This document shows, in pieces, positions 26,582 to 35,387 of a stretch of DNA of 64,000 nucleotides. A program made the position numbers and the translations under genes. This DNA comes from JBBQXK01 sp052387255 (GTDB taxonomy: Bacteria > Pseudomonadota > Alphaproteobacteria > Rhodobacterales > Rhodobacteraceae). Location: the NCBI GenBank assembly GCA_052387255.1, contig JBQTJI010000005.1, positions 110,978 to 174,977 of the forward strand, in the 5' to 3' direction. How positions within the stretch are numbered: the first letter of the stretch is position 1; every line of letters starts with the position of its first letter. The notes beneath the pieces are model-generated. The model had not been told where the DNA came from and made no database searches. It saw only the letters and a program-made list of their open reading frames with translations.

Positions 26582-26793
26582 CGCCCGCTCCCTTGCCTGC
26601 CGGTTCCGGCGCGACCCTAAGCCATCGCGGCGCGGGCGTGCAAGCGTGGGGGCAGGGGCCACGGCTTTCCCCCGCCGGTCGATCTGCTATGGCTTGGGGT
26701 GAACGGTGAGTCCCATCGGCCCGCCGACGGACCGGCGAAGCGACGCGGGGCGGGCACGGGCGGCTGGGGTCGCGCGATCCCCCCTCACCCCAT

Positions 26794-26816
26794 CCCTCTC
26801 CCCCGAGGGGAGAGGG
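26794..26816. repeat. Short perfect hairpin in the 26582-26913 intergenic stretch
   Basis: CCCTCTCCCC (26794-26803) and GGGGAGAGGG (26807-26816) form a perfect 10-bp stem with a 3-nt loop. It sits in the 332-bp gap between the divergent MORN and NAD synthetase genes. Flanking sequence CCCTCACCCCATCCC resembles a pyrimidine-rich palindromic repeat seen in many proteobacterial genomes. No gene is seen in the gap; it must hold both promoters. Confidence 0.5.
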
Positions 26817-26913
26817 AGGCGCTTTGCCGGGTGCGGCGGTCGATGTGGCGACCGTTCCGGTTCCGCGCAGGGGCCGACGATCAGCGCGCCCTTGCGGGCC
26901 ACCGGAGTGCGAG

Positions 26914-28572
26914 ATGACCGACACCTTCCGCCTGACGCTGGCACAGCTGAACCCCGCGGTGGGGGCGATTGCGGCGAATGCCGACCTGGCGCGCGAGGCC
27001 TGGGCCCAGGCAAAGGCGGCGGGGGCGGACATGGTGGCGCTGACCGAGATGTTCGTGACCGGGTACCAGACGCAGGACCTGATCCTGAAGCCCGCCTTTG
27101 TCACGGCGGCACTGGACGCCATCGCGGGGCTGGCGCGGGACTGTGCGGATGGCCCGGCGATGGGGATCGGGGGGCCTGCGCTGGTGGGCGGGCGGTTGTA
27201 CAATGCGTACCATGTGTTGCAGGGGGGGCGGGCGACGGCGGTGGTGCTGAAGCATCATCTGCCGAACGACGCGGTGTTCGACGAAAAGCGCGTGTTCACC
27301 CCGGCGGATGTGCATGGCCCCTATGTGGTGGGGCCGGTGCGCATCGGCACGCCGATCTGCGAGGATGCATGGCACCCGGACGTCGCCGAGACGCTGGCCG
27401 AGACGGGGGCCGAGATCCTCTTGGTGCCGAACGGCAGCCCCTATCACCGGGGCAAGCCGAACCTGCGGCTGAACCTGATGGTTGCCCGTGTCGTCGAGAC
27501 CGGGCTGCCGCTGGTGTACCTCAACATGGTGGGGGGGCAGGACGACCAGGTGTTCGACGGATCGTCCATGGTGCTGAACCGGGGCGGGCAGCTGGCGCTG
27601 CAGCTGCCGCAGTTCGAGGAGTGCGTGACCCATGTGGATTTCGACCGCACGCCCGAGGGGTGGCGCGCGCGACCGGGGATGGTGGCCGACATTCCGCCCA
27701 TCGGCGAGGCGGACTATCGCGCCTGCGCGATGGCGCTGGCGGACTACATGGCGAAATGCGGGTTCGGCAAGGCGCTTCTGGGCCTGTCGGGGGGGATCGA
27801 CAGTGCCATCGTGGCGGCCATCGCCTGCGACGCCCTGGGGCCCGAGAACGTGCGCTGCGTGATGCTGCCATCCGCCTTCACCAGCGCGCATTCGCTGGAG
27901 GACGCGACGGCAGCGGCGACGGCACTCGGCTGCCGTCTGGACACGATCCCGATCACCGGCCCGCAGGAGGCCGTGGGCGCGGCCCTTGGCCCGCTGTTCG
28001 CGGGCACCGGAACGGGAATCACCGAGGAGAACATCCAGTCGCGGCTGCGGGGGCTGCTGCTGATGGCGCTGTCGAACAAGTTCGGCGAGATGCTGCTGAC
28101 CACCGGCAACAAGTCGGAAATGGCGGTGGGGTATTGCACGATCTATGGCGACATGAACGGCGGCTACAACCCGGTCAAGGACATGTACAAGACGCGCATG
28201 TTCCTGACCGCGCGGTGGCGGAACGACAACCACCGGGCGTGGATGAAGGGGCCTGCGGGCGAGGTCATCCCGCAGCGGATCATCGACAAGCCGCCATCGG
28301 CCGAGTTGCGCGCGAACCAGCGCGATGACGACAGCCTGCCGCCCTATGACGTGCTGGACGCGATCCTGGAATGCCTGGTCGAGCGCGAGATGGCGGTCGA
28401 GGACATCGTGGAGCGCGGGTTCGACCGGGCCGTGGTGAAGCGGGTCGAGCATCTGCTGTACATCAGCGAATACAAGCGGTTCCAGTCCGCGCCGGGCACC
28501 CGGCTGACGCAAAAGGCGTTCTGGCTCGACCGCCGCTATCCGATCGCGAACCGCTGGCGCGACGGGGCATGA
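26914..28572 (+). CDS. nadE: Glutamine-dependent NAD+ synthetase
   Basis: A 552-residue two-domain enzyme making NAD+ from nicotinate adenine dinucleotide, ATP and glutamine. The N-terminal nitrilase-type glutaminase has its Glu in ALTEMF (near 44), the Lys region LKHHLPNDAVFDEKRVF (near 110-126) and the nucleophile in PICEDAWHPD (near 150). The C-terminal synthetase has the P-loop GLSGGIDSAIVAAI (near 290) and TTGNKSEMAVGYCTIYGDMNGGYNPVKD. The ATG at 26914 is the family start (TDTFRLTLAQLNP). It overlaps the next small gene by 4 bp. Confidence 0.95.
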   Translation: MTDTFRLTLAQLNPAVGAIAANADLAREAWAQAKAAGADMVALTEMFVTGYQTQDLILKPAFVTAALDAIAGLARDCADGPAMGIGGPALVGGRLYNAYHVLQGGRATAVVLKHHLPNDAVFDEKRVFTPADVHGPYVVGPVRIGTPICEDAWHPDVAETLAETGAEILLVPNGSPYHRGKPNLRLNLMVARVVETGLPLVYLNMVGGQDDQVFDGSSMVLNRGGQLALQLPQFEECVTHVDFDRTPEGWRARPGMVADIPPIGEADYRACAMALADYMAKCGFGKALLGLSGGIDSAIVAAIACDALGPENVRCVMLPSAFTSAHSLEDATAAATALGCRLDTIPITGPQEAVGAALGPLFAGTGTGITEENIQSRLRGLLLMALSNKFGEMLLTTGNKSEMAVGYCTIYGDMNGGYNPVKDMYKTRMFLTARWRNDNHRAWMKGPAGEVIPQRIIDKPPSAELRANQRDDDSLPPYDVLDAILECLVEREMAVEDIVERGFDRAVVKRVEHLLYISEYKRFQSAPGTRLTQKAFWLDRRYPIANRWRDGA

Positions 28573-28958
28573 CGGGGGAACTGGTCACCATCGTGAACCG
28601 CTATGCCCTGCGCGCCGGGGCGGGGCAGTTCGTCTTGGCGGTGACCGCACTGGCCCGCAGGGTGGAGGCCGAGGGGCATCCCGGTGTGCTGGCCTATCGC
28701 TTCTATGCCGCGCCGGACGCGGAGGAGGGGCGGGCGGTGGTGCTGTATGCCGACCCCGAGGCCTGGGTCGGCCACCACGACATCGCCATGGGCTGGCCCG
28801 AGATGGCCGCCCTGCGCGCGGTGGCCGACCTGGTCGAGATTGCCGTCCATGGCCCGCTGTCCGGGGGCATGCGCCGGTGGATGGAAATCTCGGGCATGAT
28901 GCCGAAGGTGCGGCATGTCGGCCCCGTGGTGGCCGGCTTCGTGCGGCCCGCCCGATAG
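28569..28958 (+). CDS. Small ABM-like protein of unknown function
   Basis: A 129-residue protein that starts at an ATGA overlap with the nadE stop, so it is translationally coupled. Its first about 90 residues (VTIVNRYALRAGAGQFVLAVTALARRVEAEGHPGVLAYRFY...GRAVVLYADPEAWVGHHD) read like the alternating beta-alpha-beta pattern of dimeric alpha/beta-barrel (antibiotic-biosynthesis-monooxygenase-like) proteins. The last 35 residues do not match anything I know. Family assignment is tentative; no catalytic residue can be named. Confidence 0.7.
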   Translation: MTGELVTIVNRYALRAGAGQFVLAVTALARRVEAEGHPGVLAYRFYAAPDAEEGRAVVLYADPEAWVGHHDIAMGWPEMAALRAVADLVEIAVHGPLSGGMRRWMEISGMMPKVRHVGPVVAGFVRPAR

Positions 28959-29052
28959 CAGGGCCCTGTGTCGGGTGCCCGATGACTGTCATCGCCCGGT
29001 GAAACGGGCCGTGCTAGGCTGGCGTCCAGACACAGTCACCGGAGCCCGACCG

Positions 29053-30006
29053 ATGCGCCTTTCCCCCCTTCTGGCCGCCCTCGCGACTCTTGCCCTGCCC
29101 GCCCAGGCCGAAACCACCCTGCGGGTGATGAGCTACAACGTCTGGGGCGCGGGGGCGAACGACGGCAAGGGGATCGCGGAAACCGTGGCCGCCATCAAGG
29201 CGGCGGGGGCCGATGTGGTGGGGTTGCAGGAGACGCGGGTGGAAAGCGATCCCTGCACCGCCGAATCCTGCCCGGCGTCGGGCGAGAGCCGCGCGAGAGC
29301 CCTGGCCGAGGCCCTCGGCTGGGCGCATGTGCATGACCAGACGGCGACCAGCCCGGCGTTGTGGGCCAATGCCGTGATCTCGCGCCATCCGATCACCGGG
29401 GTCAGCCCCGGCGACCTGGGGGTTTCGCTGGATGTCGAGGGGCGCAGGGTGTGGCTGTTCAACATCCACCTCGATGACGAACCCTATCAGCCCTACCAGA
29501 TTCTGGGCATCGAATACGGACCCGCGCCGTTTGTGAAGACGGCGGAAGAGGCCGTCGACTGGGCGAAGCGGACGCGCGGTCCGGCGCTGGACCTGCTGTT
29601 CGCCGACATGGCTGTGGCCGAGGGGGCGGCGGCGGTGTTCGTGACCGGCGATTTCAACGAACCCTCGTACCACGACTGGACCAGCACGGCCGTCGAGGAC
29701 GGGCTGAAGCCGCTGGCGGTGGACTGGCCGACGACGTCGCGCTTCTTTGACGCGGGGTTCATGGATACCTATCGCCAGATCTGGCCCGAGCCCACGGCCA
29801 AGCCCGCCTATACCTGGACGCCGACCTACCCCGAGGATGCGACCGACGACCACCCCGACCGCATCGATTTCGTGCTGGTGCGGGGGCAGGGGGTGCGCGT
29901 CACCGAGGCCGCCATCGTGGGCGAGGACGGGCCGCGCAGCGACATCGTGGTGATGCCCTGGCCATCGGATCACCGCGCGGTGGTGGCTGCGGTGGTGCTG
30001 CCCTGA
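29053..30006 (+). CDS. Secreted endonuclease/exonuclease/phosphatase-family hydrolase
   Basis: A 317-residue protein with a signal peptide (residues 1-19, cleavage after AQA) and an EEP fold. Metal and catalytic residues are visible: RVMSYNVWG (Asn), VVGLQETRV (Glu), FVTGDFNEPSYHDW (Asp, Asn), DRIDFVLV (Asp) and WPSDHRAVVA (Asp-His). Such exported enzymes act as nucleases, phosphodiesterases or sphingomyelinase-like phosphatases in the periplasm. The insert between residues 140 and 180 (LDDEPYQPYQILGIEYG) is a subgroup feature. It is monocistronic and ends 8 bp before a 34-bp perfect inverted repeat. Confidence 0.85.
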   Translation: MRLSPLLAALATLALPAQAETTLRVMSYNVWGAGANDGKGIAETVAAIKAAGADVVGLQETRVESDPCTAESCPASGESRARALAEALGWAHVHDQTATSPALWANAVISRHPITGVSPGDLGVSLDVEGRRVWLFNIHLDDEPYQPYQILGIEYGPAPFVKTAEEAVDWAKRTRGPALDLLFADMAVAEGAAAVFVTGDFNEPSYHDWTSTAVEDGLKPLAVDWPTTSRFFDAGFMDTYRQIWPEPTAKPAYTWTPTYPEDATDDHPDRIDFVLVRGQGVRVTEAAIVGEDGPRSDIVVMPWPSDHRAVVAAVVLP

Positions 30007-30014
30007 AACGGGCG

Positions 30015-30087
30015 GCTCTTCGCTCCCTTGCGGGCGCTCATCGCTGGCGCGGTGCCAGCGATGAGCGCCCGCAAGGGAGCGAAGAGC
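30015..30087. terminator. 34-bp perfect inverted repeat filling the gap between convergent genes
   Basis: Arms 30015-30048 and 30054-30087 are exact reverse complements over 34 bases with a 5-nt loop (gcggt). The structure occupies nearly the whole 84-bp space between the stop of the EEP hydrolase gene (30006) and that of the convergent kinase (30091). Acting on both strands it could terminate or block both transcripts, although neither side has a U-tract. A mobile palindrome origin is equally possible. Confidence 0.7.
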
Positions 30088-30090
30088 GCG

Positions 30091-31038
30091 TCAGAGGTCG
30101 ATGACCGCCGCCTGCGGCAACAGGCGCAGCACATCCTCGAGCCGGCAGAGATGCGTGGCATCCGTCATCACCGCCGCCGCTGCCGCCGCCGACCCCAGCG
30201 ACAGGGCCTGATCCGGGGTCTGGCCGCGCGCCATGGCCAGCACGAAGGCCGCGACAAAGCTGTCGCCCGCGCCGACGGTGCTTTTGACGGCCACCTTCGG
30301 GGCGGGTGCGATCAGGCGGCGGTCGGCGGTGGCCAGCACGTTGCCGTCCGCGCCCCGCGCCACGATCACCATCCGCGCCACGCCCTGGCGCACCAGGCCC
30401 TGGGCGAAGGCCGCCGTTTCCGCGCGGGTGTGCAGGCTTGTGCCTGCCAGCATCTCGCCCTCTTCGCCGTCCATCCGCAGCACTTCCAACCCCGGAATGG
30501 GGTGGCGCACGGCCTGCACCAGCGCCGGACCCGAGGTGTCCAGCACGACGCGACTGTCGGGCATCGAGGCGGCCAGTTGCGCGGGGAAATCGGTCGGCAC
30601 GCCGGGCGGCTGGCTGCCCGACAGCACGCTGAGGCCACCGGGCCGCGCCGTGGCCCCGAGCAGCGTGAACACCCGTGCCCGTTCGGTTTCGGTCCAGACC
30701 GGGCCGGGCAGCATGAAGCGGTACTGCCGCCCGCTGGTGCCTTCGGTCACGGTCAGCGACTGGCGCGTCTCGCCCGGCCCCAGGATCGACAGGAAGGTCA
30801 CCCCGTCGGCCCGGATCAGCCCGGCCAGCCGGTCGCCCGTCAGCCCGCCAAGCGCCACCAGCGCCAGGCTGTCGCCCCCCAGCGCCCGGATCGCCCGGCT
30901 GACGTTCAGGCCCCCGCCGCCGGGGTCGAGCACGGGGTCGGTGCAGCGCAGCTTGGTGCCCTGCACGAATTCCGGCACCTCGGTCGCCATGTCGAGTGCC
31001 GGGTTCAGCGTGACGGTCAGGATCGGGGTCTGGGTCAT
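30091..31038 (-). CDS. 1-Phosphofructokinase-type PfkB-family sugar kinase
   Basis: A 315-residue ribokinase-fold kinase of the tagatose-6-phosphate/1-phosphofructokinase branch. TVTLNPALDM opens the protein, PGGGGLNVSRAIRALGG (about 40-55) is the first PfkB signature, and STVGAGDSFVAAFVLA (about 250-265) is the second, with the catalytic Asp. It phosphorylates fructose-1-phosphate or fructose-6-phosphate with ATP. No fruA/fruB PTS genes lie beside it, so a stand-alone 6-phosphofructokinase II role is also possible. Monocistronic. Confidence 0.85.
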   Translation of the reverse strand: MTQTPILTVTLNPALDMATEVPEFVQGTKLRCTDPVLDPGGGGLNVSRAIRALGGDSLALVALGGLTGDRLAGLIRADGVTFLSILGPGETRQSLTVTEGTSGRQYRFMLPGPVWTETERARVFTLLGATARPGGLSVLSGSQPPGVPTDFPAQLAASMPDSRVVLDTSGPALVQAVRHPIPGLEVLRMDGEEGEMLAGTSLHTRAETAAFAQGLVRQGVARMVIVARGADGNVLATADRRLIAPAPKVAVKSTVGAGDSFVAAFVLAMARGQTPDQALSLGSAAAAAAVMTDATHLCRLEDVLRLLPQAAVIDL

Positions 31039-31204
31039 CGGCAGGGTCCGGTGTTAGCGGTATCAGTCCGGGAATGTGGCAGAGCGGGACAGGCGGGGCA
31101 AGGGCGGACAGGGCCGTGGCGCAGGGGGTCGGCTGCGGGGGGCCTTGCGTTGCCGATGTCAGCGCCGGGACGGAAGTGCCGTCGCGGGGGGCAAGGGAAT
31201 CCGT

Positions 31205-31516
31205 CTACTCGCCCGACTTGAGATCGGCCAGCATGGCCTTGCGCAGGATCGCGTTCATCCGCGTCTGGTAGCCGCGCCCCGGTGCCTTGAGCCAGGCGAT
31301 GACGTCGGCGTCGAGCCGCGCCGTCATCTGCGCCTTGCGCGGGCGGTAGAACTTGCCCCGCACGGCCCCGGCCCAGTCGGCCTTGGTCGTTTCGGGGATG
31401 TCGCTGACGTCGATCTGATCGTCGGGCATGTCGGCCAGACGTTTCAGGGCGGCCTCGTCTTCGGCGGTCAGTTCGGGAAGTGTGTCAAACGTGTAGCTAA
31501 CCATCTTCGTCTTCAT
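31205..31516 (-). CDS. brnA: BrnA-family antitoxin
   Basis: A 103-residue protein. The C-terminal QMTARLDADVIAWLKAPGRGYQTRMNAILRKAM is the ribbon-helix-helix of BrnA antitoxins, preceded by an acidic toxin-binding segment (ADMPDDQIDVSDIPETTKADWAGAVRGKFYRP). BrnA neutralises BrnT and represses the pair. The ATG at 31516 has AGGAAAAAC just upstream and lies inside the 3' end of the toxin gene (20-bp overlap), the standard toxin-first order of this system. GC content is lower than in neighbouring housekeeping genes. Confidence 0.88.
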   Translation of the reverse strand: MKTKMVSYTFDTLPELTAEDEAALKRLADMPDDQIDVSDIPETTKADWAGAVRGKFYRPRKAQMTARLDADVIAWLKAPGRGYQTRMNAILRKAMLADLKSGE

Positions 31517-31793
31517 AGTTTTTCCTTTCGTGCCGCGTGACCTTGCGGGCGGAGACGATGCGTACGACAGCGCCGAGGTTCTCATCGAGATATCTGTGTA
31601 CAACCAGAAGCAGGGTTGCCGGGTTGACGTGACCGATGGTTTGCCAGCGATACTCGCCGCCTTCGTAACGCTCCATCCGCGATACATGCAGGGGGTCGTC
31701 GAAAACGCGCATTGCCGCCGGGAAGGTTATCCCATGCTTGCGCCAGTTGGCTTCGGCCTTTGCCGGGTCCCAAGTGAATCGATAGATTGCCAC
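31497..31793 (-). CDS. brnT: BrnT-family ribonuclease toxin
   Basis: A 98-residue BrnT toxin, a RelE-fold ribonuclease. Typical segments are FTWDPAKAEANWRKHGITFPAAMRVFDDP at the N-terminus, RWQTIGHV in the middle, and the C-terminal VRIVSARKVTRHERKNYED, where the conserved SAR-x(3)-x-E-x(2)-Y pattern holds the catalytic residues. It precedes and overlaps brnA. No inverted-repeat operator was identified upstream in the 31800 region. Confidence 0.9.
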   Translation of the reverse strand: MAIYRFTWDPAKAEANWRKHGITFPAAMRVFDDPLHVSRMERYEGGEYRWQTIGHVNPATLLLVVHRYLDENLGAVVRIVSARKVTRHERKNYEDEDG

Positions 31794-31883
31794 TACGAAA
31801 ATGTAACGACAGTCTGGTTCTCGTTCAATCCGGTTCGGCGCGGGAAGGCCCAGGAGCCGGGGCAGAATGGCAGCCGGTGCGTG

Positions 31884-32156
31884 TCACAACTGCGCGTGGA
31901 CGTAGTTGTCGTGGCGGGCGGCGCGGCAGCATTGGAAGCGCAGCCTGCCGTCCGCAATGCCAAGGCGGGCGGCCAGGGGCGGTTCGAGGAAGACCTTCGC
32001 CACCCGTGCATCGGCCAGCGGCGCGCGCCTGCGGGTCAGGGCGCGGGGGTTCAGGGCGCGGGTCGGGCCGGTGATTCAGTCGATGCCGCGCGCGGCGTCG
32101 AGCCGGAGAGACTCAGGGTCGGCCTGCAAGGCGGCACAGGTTTCGGCGTAGGTCAT
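31884..32156 (-). pseudogene. Possible small gene interrupted by an in-frame TGA
   Basis: From the ATG at 32156, preceded by GGGAG, a frame runs to the stop at 31884-31886 with a single internal TGA (32076-32078, codon 27). The two halves read as one protein of about 89 residues (start MTYAETCAALQADPESLRL, later RVAKVFLEPPLAARLGIADGRLRF). A TGG-to-TGA change would restore Trp in RGID-W-ITG. The family is not recognised. It fills most of the 431-bp stretch between brnT and the membrane protein, which otherwise shows nothing. The alternative is that neither half is real. Confidence 0.35.
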
Positions 32157-32224
32157 CGGCGATCTCCCGCCCCTCAGCCCGGTTCTGCGGTGTGGGGAAC
32201 GGGAAATCAGGCGAGCGCAACGTC

Positions 32225-32728
32225 CTATTCGCGGGCGATGACCTGCATCATCGCCACCATCACGATGCCGTAGAGCACATGGCCGACCAGTGCCACCCAG
32301 GTGATCCCGGTGAAGCCGAGGAAGAACGGCAGACCGGCAATCGCGGTGATGACCCCGATGGCAAAGACCCAGAGGCCGAAGCCGTAGATGGCCGAGGGCA
32401 GGAACCAGTGCGTCTGGCCGACGAAGCGGTTCCACAGGGGGGCGAAGATGAACAGCCAGCCGATGGGATAGCCGATCAGCCCCACGAGGTAGAAGTGGAC
32501 GAAGTACCCGGCGAAATCGCTGTTCGGCAGGCCAAGCGCGCCAAGCAGGCTTTTCGCCAGACCATGGGGCGAGAGGTTGGCAAAGCCCAGGCCGGGGCTG
32601 ACGACCTGGCCCCAGAAATCGAAGGCGTTGGTGGCGAAGAACCCGGCCACGAACATCAGGCCCAGCGTCTGGGCGTTGATCGCGGGGACGGCACCGGCGC
32701 TGCGGGTGCCAGGATGGGTGGGGGCCAT
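32225..32728 (-). CDS. Multi-pass membrane protein of unknown function
   Basis: About 167 residues with four to five hydrophobic segments (LGLMFVAGFFATNAFDFWG, FVHFYLVGLIGYPIGWLFIFAPLW, AIYGFGLWVFAIGVITAIAGLPFFLGF, WVALVGHVLYGIVMVAMMQVIA). The aromatic and His residues inside or next to the helices (HFYLVG, GHVLYG) might bind a cofactor, but I do not recognise the family. The chosen start (MAPTHPG) follows GAGGAGC. The 240-bp region upstream, between it and the malic enzyme gene, contains no gene and presumably its promoter. Confidence 0.7.
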   Translation of the reverse strand: MAPTHPGTRSAGAVPAINAQTLGLMFVAGFFATNAFDFWGQVVSPGLGFANLSPHGLAKSLLGALGLPNSDFAGYFVHFYLVGLIGYPIGWLFIFAPLWNRFVGQTHWFLPSAIYGFGLWVFAIGVITAIAGLPFFLGFTGITWVALVGHVLYGIVMVAMMQVIARE

Positions 32729-32966
32729 GGGACGCTCCTCTTTCACGGTGGCTTGCCACGGCGGGTTTGCCGGGCCTGCCCGCATTCGGCGGGCTTGCCC
32801 CATGGTTCGCGGCTGCGGGGTGGGGCGTTACACCGCGTTTCGCAAGGTCACGGCTGGTTGTGAATTGTGTCATTGCTGCGGGCAGCATGGCGCTGCCCGA
32901 GGTGCCGCCTGCACTGCCGAACGGGGTGCGCGCAGGTGGGCGGAGCAACCGCCCCGCCGGTGCCCC

Positions 32967-35246
32967 TTACCCGTAATGCGCCACCGGCGTCCCCGCGAGA
33001 GCCGACATGTTGAACAGCCCGCGCGTGGTGATGGAGGGGGTCACGATGTGGGCCTTGTTGCCCATGCCCATCAGGATCGGCCCCACCTCGATGCCGTTGC
33101 CCTTCATCTTCAGGATGTTGCGCACCCCCGATGCGGCGTCGGAATTGGCGAAGACCAGCACGTTCGCCGCCCCCTCGAACCGCCCGCCGGGGAAGATGCG
33201 GTCGCGGATGCCCTGGTCGAGGGCGGCGTCGATGTGCATCTCGCCCTCATAGGCGAAGTCGGGTTCGCGTTCGTCCAGCATTTCCAGCGCCGCGCGCATG
33301 CGGCGGCCCGTGTCGCAGTCGAGGTTGCCGAACTGGGACGAGGCGCAGAGCGCGATCTTGGGGGTCACGCCGAACCGTTTCACATGGCGAGCGGCCCCGA
33401 TCACGGTTTCGGTGATCTGGGCGGGGGGGGGTTCGGGGTGGACATGGGTGTCGGCGATGAACAGGGGGCCGTCTTCCAGGATCATCAGCGACAGGGCGGC
33501 GACGGGGTGCAGGCCGTCGCGGGCCAGCACCTGGCGGACGTAGTTCAGGTGCCACAGGTACTGCCCGAAGGTGCCGCAGATGAGGCTGTCGGCCTGACCC
33601 AGATGCACCATCACCGCGCCGATGGCGGTGGTGTTGGTGCGCATCACGGCGCGGGCGATGTCGGGGGTGACGCCCTGGCGGGCCATCAGGGCGTGGTAGG
33701 TTTCCCAGTAGTCGCGGTAACGGGGGTCGTTTTCGGGGTTCACGAGGTCAAAATCGCGGCCCGGGCGGATCGGCAGGCCCGCGCGTTCGCAGCGCATCTC
33801 GACCACATCGGGGCGGCCGATGAGGACGGGTTTGTCGGTGGTTTCCTCGAGCATCGCATTGGCGGCGCGCAGCACGCGGTCATCCTCGCCCTCGGCAAAG
33901 ACGATGCGGCGTTCGGCGAGTTTCGACGCCTCAAACACCGGGCGCATGATCAGGGCCGAGCGGAACACGGACCCGTCGAGCTTGCGCTTGTAGGCGTCGA
34001 GGTCGGGGATGGGGCGAGTGGCGACACCGGTTTCCATCGCGGCCTTCGCCACGGCAGAGGCAACGACGCCGATCAGCCGGGGGTCGAAGGGTTTGGGGAT
34101 CAGGTAGTCGGCCCCGAAGGACAGCTTTTCGCCCTGATAGGCGGCGGCGGCCTCGGCGCTGGTGGTGGCGCGGGCGAGGGCCGCGATGCCCTCGATGCAG
34201 GCCAGTTCCATCTCGTCGTTGATCGTCGTGGCCCCCACGTCCAGCGCCCCCCGGAAGATGAAGGGAAAGCAGAGCACGTTGTTGACCTGGTTCGGAAAAT
34301 CGCTGCGGCCCGTGGCGATGAGGGCGTCGGGCGAGGCGGCCCTTGCGGCCTCGGGCGTGATCTCGGGGCTGGGGTTGGCGAGGGCGAAGATGATGGGCCG
34401 GGGGGCCATCGCGCGCACCATGTCGGGGGTCAGCACGCCGGGGCCGGACAGGCCGAGGAACAGGTCGGCCCCGTGGATCACTTCGGCCAGCTTGCGCGCC
34501 TCGGTGGGTTGGGCGAAGGCGGCCTTCTGGGGGTTCATGTCCTCGGCCCGGCCCTGGTACACCACGCCGTGGATGTCGCAGAGCCAGACGTTTTCGCGCC
34601 GGACCCCCAGTTTGAGCAGCATGTTCAGGCAGGCGATGCCGGCAGCACCGCCGCCGGTCGAGACCACCTTGATGTCCTGGAACCGCTTGCCCGTGACGTG
34701 CAGGGCGTTCGTTGCTGCCGCCCCCACGACGATGGCGGTGCCGTGCTGGTCGTCGTGGAAGACGGGGATGTTCATCCGCTGGCGGCACAGCTCCTCGACC
34801 ACGAAACAGTCGGGGGCCTTGATGTCTTCGAGGTTGATCGCGCCGAAGGTGGGTTCCAGCGCGCAGACGATGGCGGCCAGTTTCACCGGGTCGGGTTCGT
34901 TCACCTCGATGTCGAAACAGTCGATGTTGGCGAATTTCTTGAAGAGCACCGCCTTGCCCTCCATCACCGGCTTGGACGCCAGCGGCCCGATGTTGCCGAG
35001 GCCGAGGACGGCGGTGCCGTTCGACACCACGGCCACCAGATTGCCGCGCGCGGTGTAGCGGCTGGCGGTGGTGGGGTCGGCCTTGATTTCAAGGCAGGCC
35101 TCGGCCACGCCGGGCGAATAGGCAAGGCTGAGATCGCGGCCGTTCGCCAAGGGCTTGGTCGCGCGAATCTCCAGCTTTCCGGGTTTGGGGTATTCGTGAT
35201 AGTCCAGCGCCGGATGCCGCGTGCCCTCGGTCTTGTCGGTTTCCAT
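32967..35246 (-). CDS. maeB: NADP-dependent malic enzyme with phosphotransacetylase-like domain
   Basis: A 759-residue MaeB-type enzyme, decarboxylating malate to pyruvate with NADP+. Residues 1 to about 430 are the malic-enzyme part: LAYSPGVAEACLEI, the metal-site region INLEDIKAPDCFVVEE and NIPVFHDDQHGTA, and the Rossmann segment VSTGGGAAGIACLNML. Residues about 440-759 are the phosphate-acetyltransferase-like regulatory domain (FAEGEDDRVLRAANAML, GQADSLICGTFGQY), which usually mediates acetyl-CoA inhibition. It feeds pyruvate and NADPH from C4 acids. Monocistronic, divergent from the cupin gene. Confidence 0.95.
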   Translation of the reverse strand: METDKTEGTRHPALDYHEYPKPGKLEIRATKPLANGRDLSLAYSPGVAEACLEIKADPTTASRYTARGNLVAVVSNGTAVLGLGNIGPLASKPVMEGKAVLFKKFANIDCFDIEVNEPDPVKLAAIVCALEPTFGAINLEDIKAPDCFVVEELCRQRMNIPVFHDDQHGTAIVVGAAATNALHVTGKRFQDIKVVSTGGGAAGIACLNMLLKLGVRRENVWLCDIHGVVYQGRAEDMNPQKAAFAQPTEARKLAEVIHGADLFLGLSGPGVLTPDMVRAMAPRPIIFALANPSPEITPEAARAASPDALIATGRSDFPNQVNNVLCFPFIFRGALDVGATTINDEMELACIEGIAALARATTSAEAAAAYQGEKLSFGADYLIPKPFDPRLIGVVASAVAKAAMETGVATRPIPDLDAYKRKLDGSVFRSALIMRPVFEASKLAERRIVFAEGEDDRVLRAANAMLEETTDKPVLIGRPDVVEMRCERAGLPIRPGRDFDLVNPENDPRYRDYWETYHALMARQGVTPDIARAVMRTNTTAIGAVMVHLGQADSLICGTFGQYLWHLNYVRQVLARDGLHPVAALSLMILEDGPLFIADTHVHPEPPPAQITETVIGAARHVKRFGVTPKIALCASSQFGNLDCDTGRRMRAALEMLDEREPDFAYEGEMHIDAALDQGIRDRIFPGGRFEGAANVLVFANSDAASGVRNILKMKGNGIEVGPILMGMGNKAHIVTPSITTRGLFNMSALAGTPVAHYG

Positions 35247-35387
35247 GAGGCCCCCCGCCGCAGATTGTTCAAGGTTAAACCATCGTCCCGAGGGCGCAAC
35301 CCGTTGACTTGGGCCTAGCTGTTTTCGCGGATTCTTGCAAATGGCGCGGCGCATGGGCAGGCTTTGGCGCAAGCGAGGGGGGCGACC

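Noticed and set aside
32076..32078. In-frame TGA as a possible selenocysteine codon
   Set aside because: No SECIS-like stem directly after it was recognised and no selenoprotein family matches; a nonsense mutation or non-coding DNA is simpler.
32577..35318. A 913-codon plus-strand open frame
   Set aside because: It lies opposite the well-supported malic enzyme gene; composition is that of a high-GC shadow frame.
35304..35360. A full sigma-70 promoter for the VOC-cupin gene
   Set aside because: The TTGACT hexamer is good, but no acceptable -10 box lies 16-18 bp downstream.
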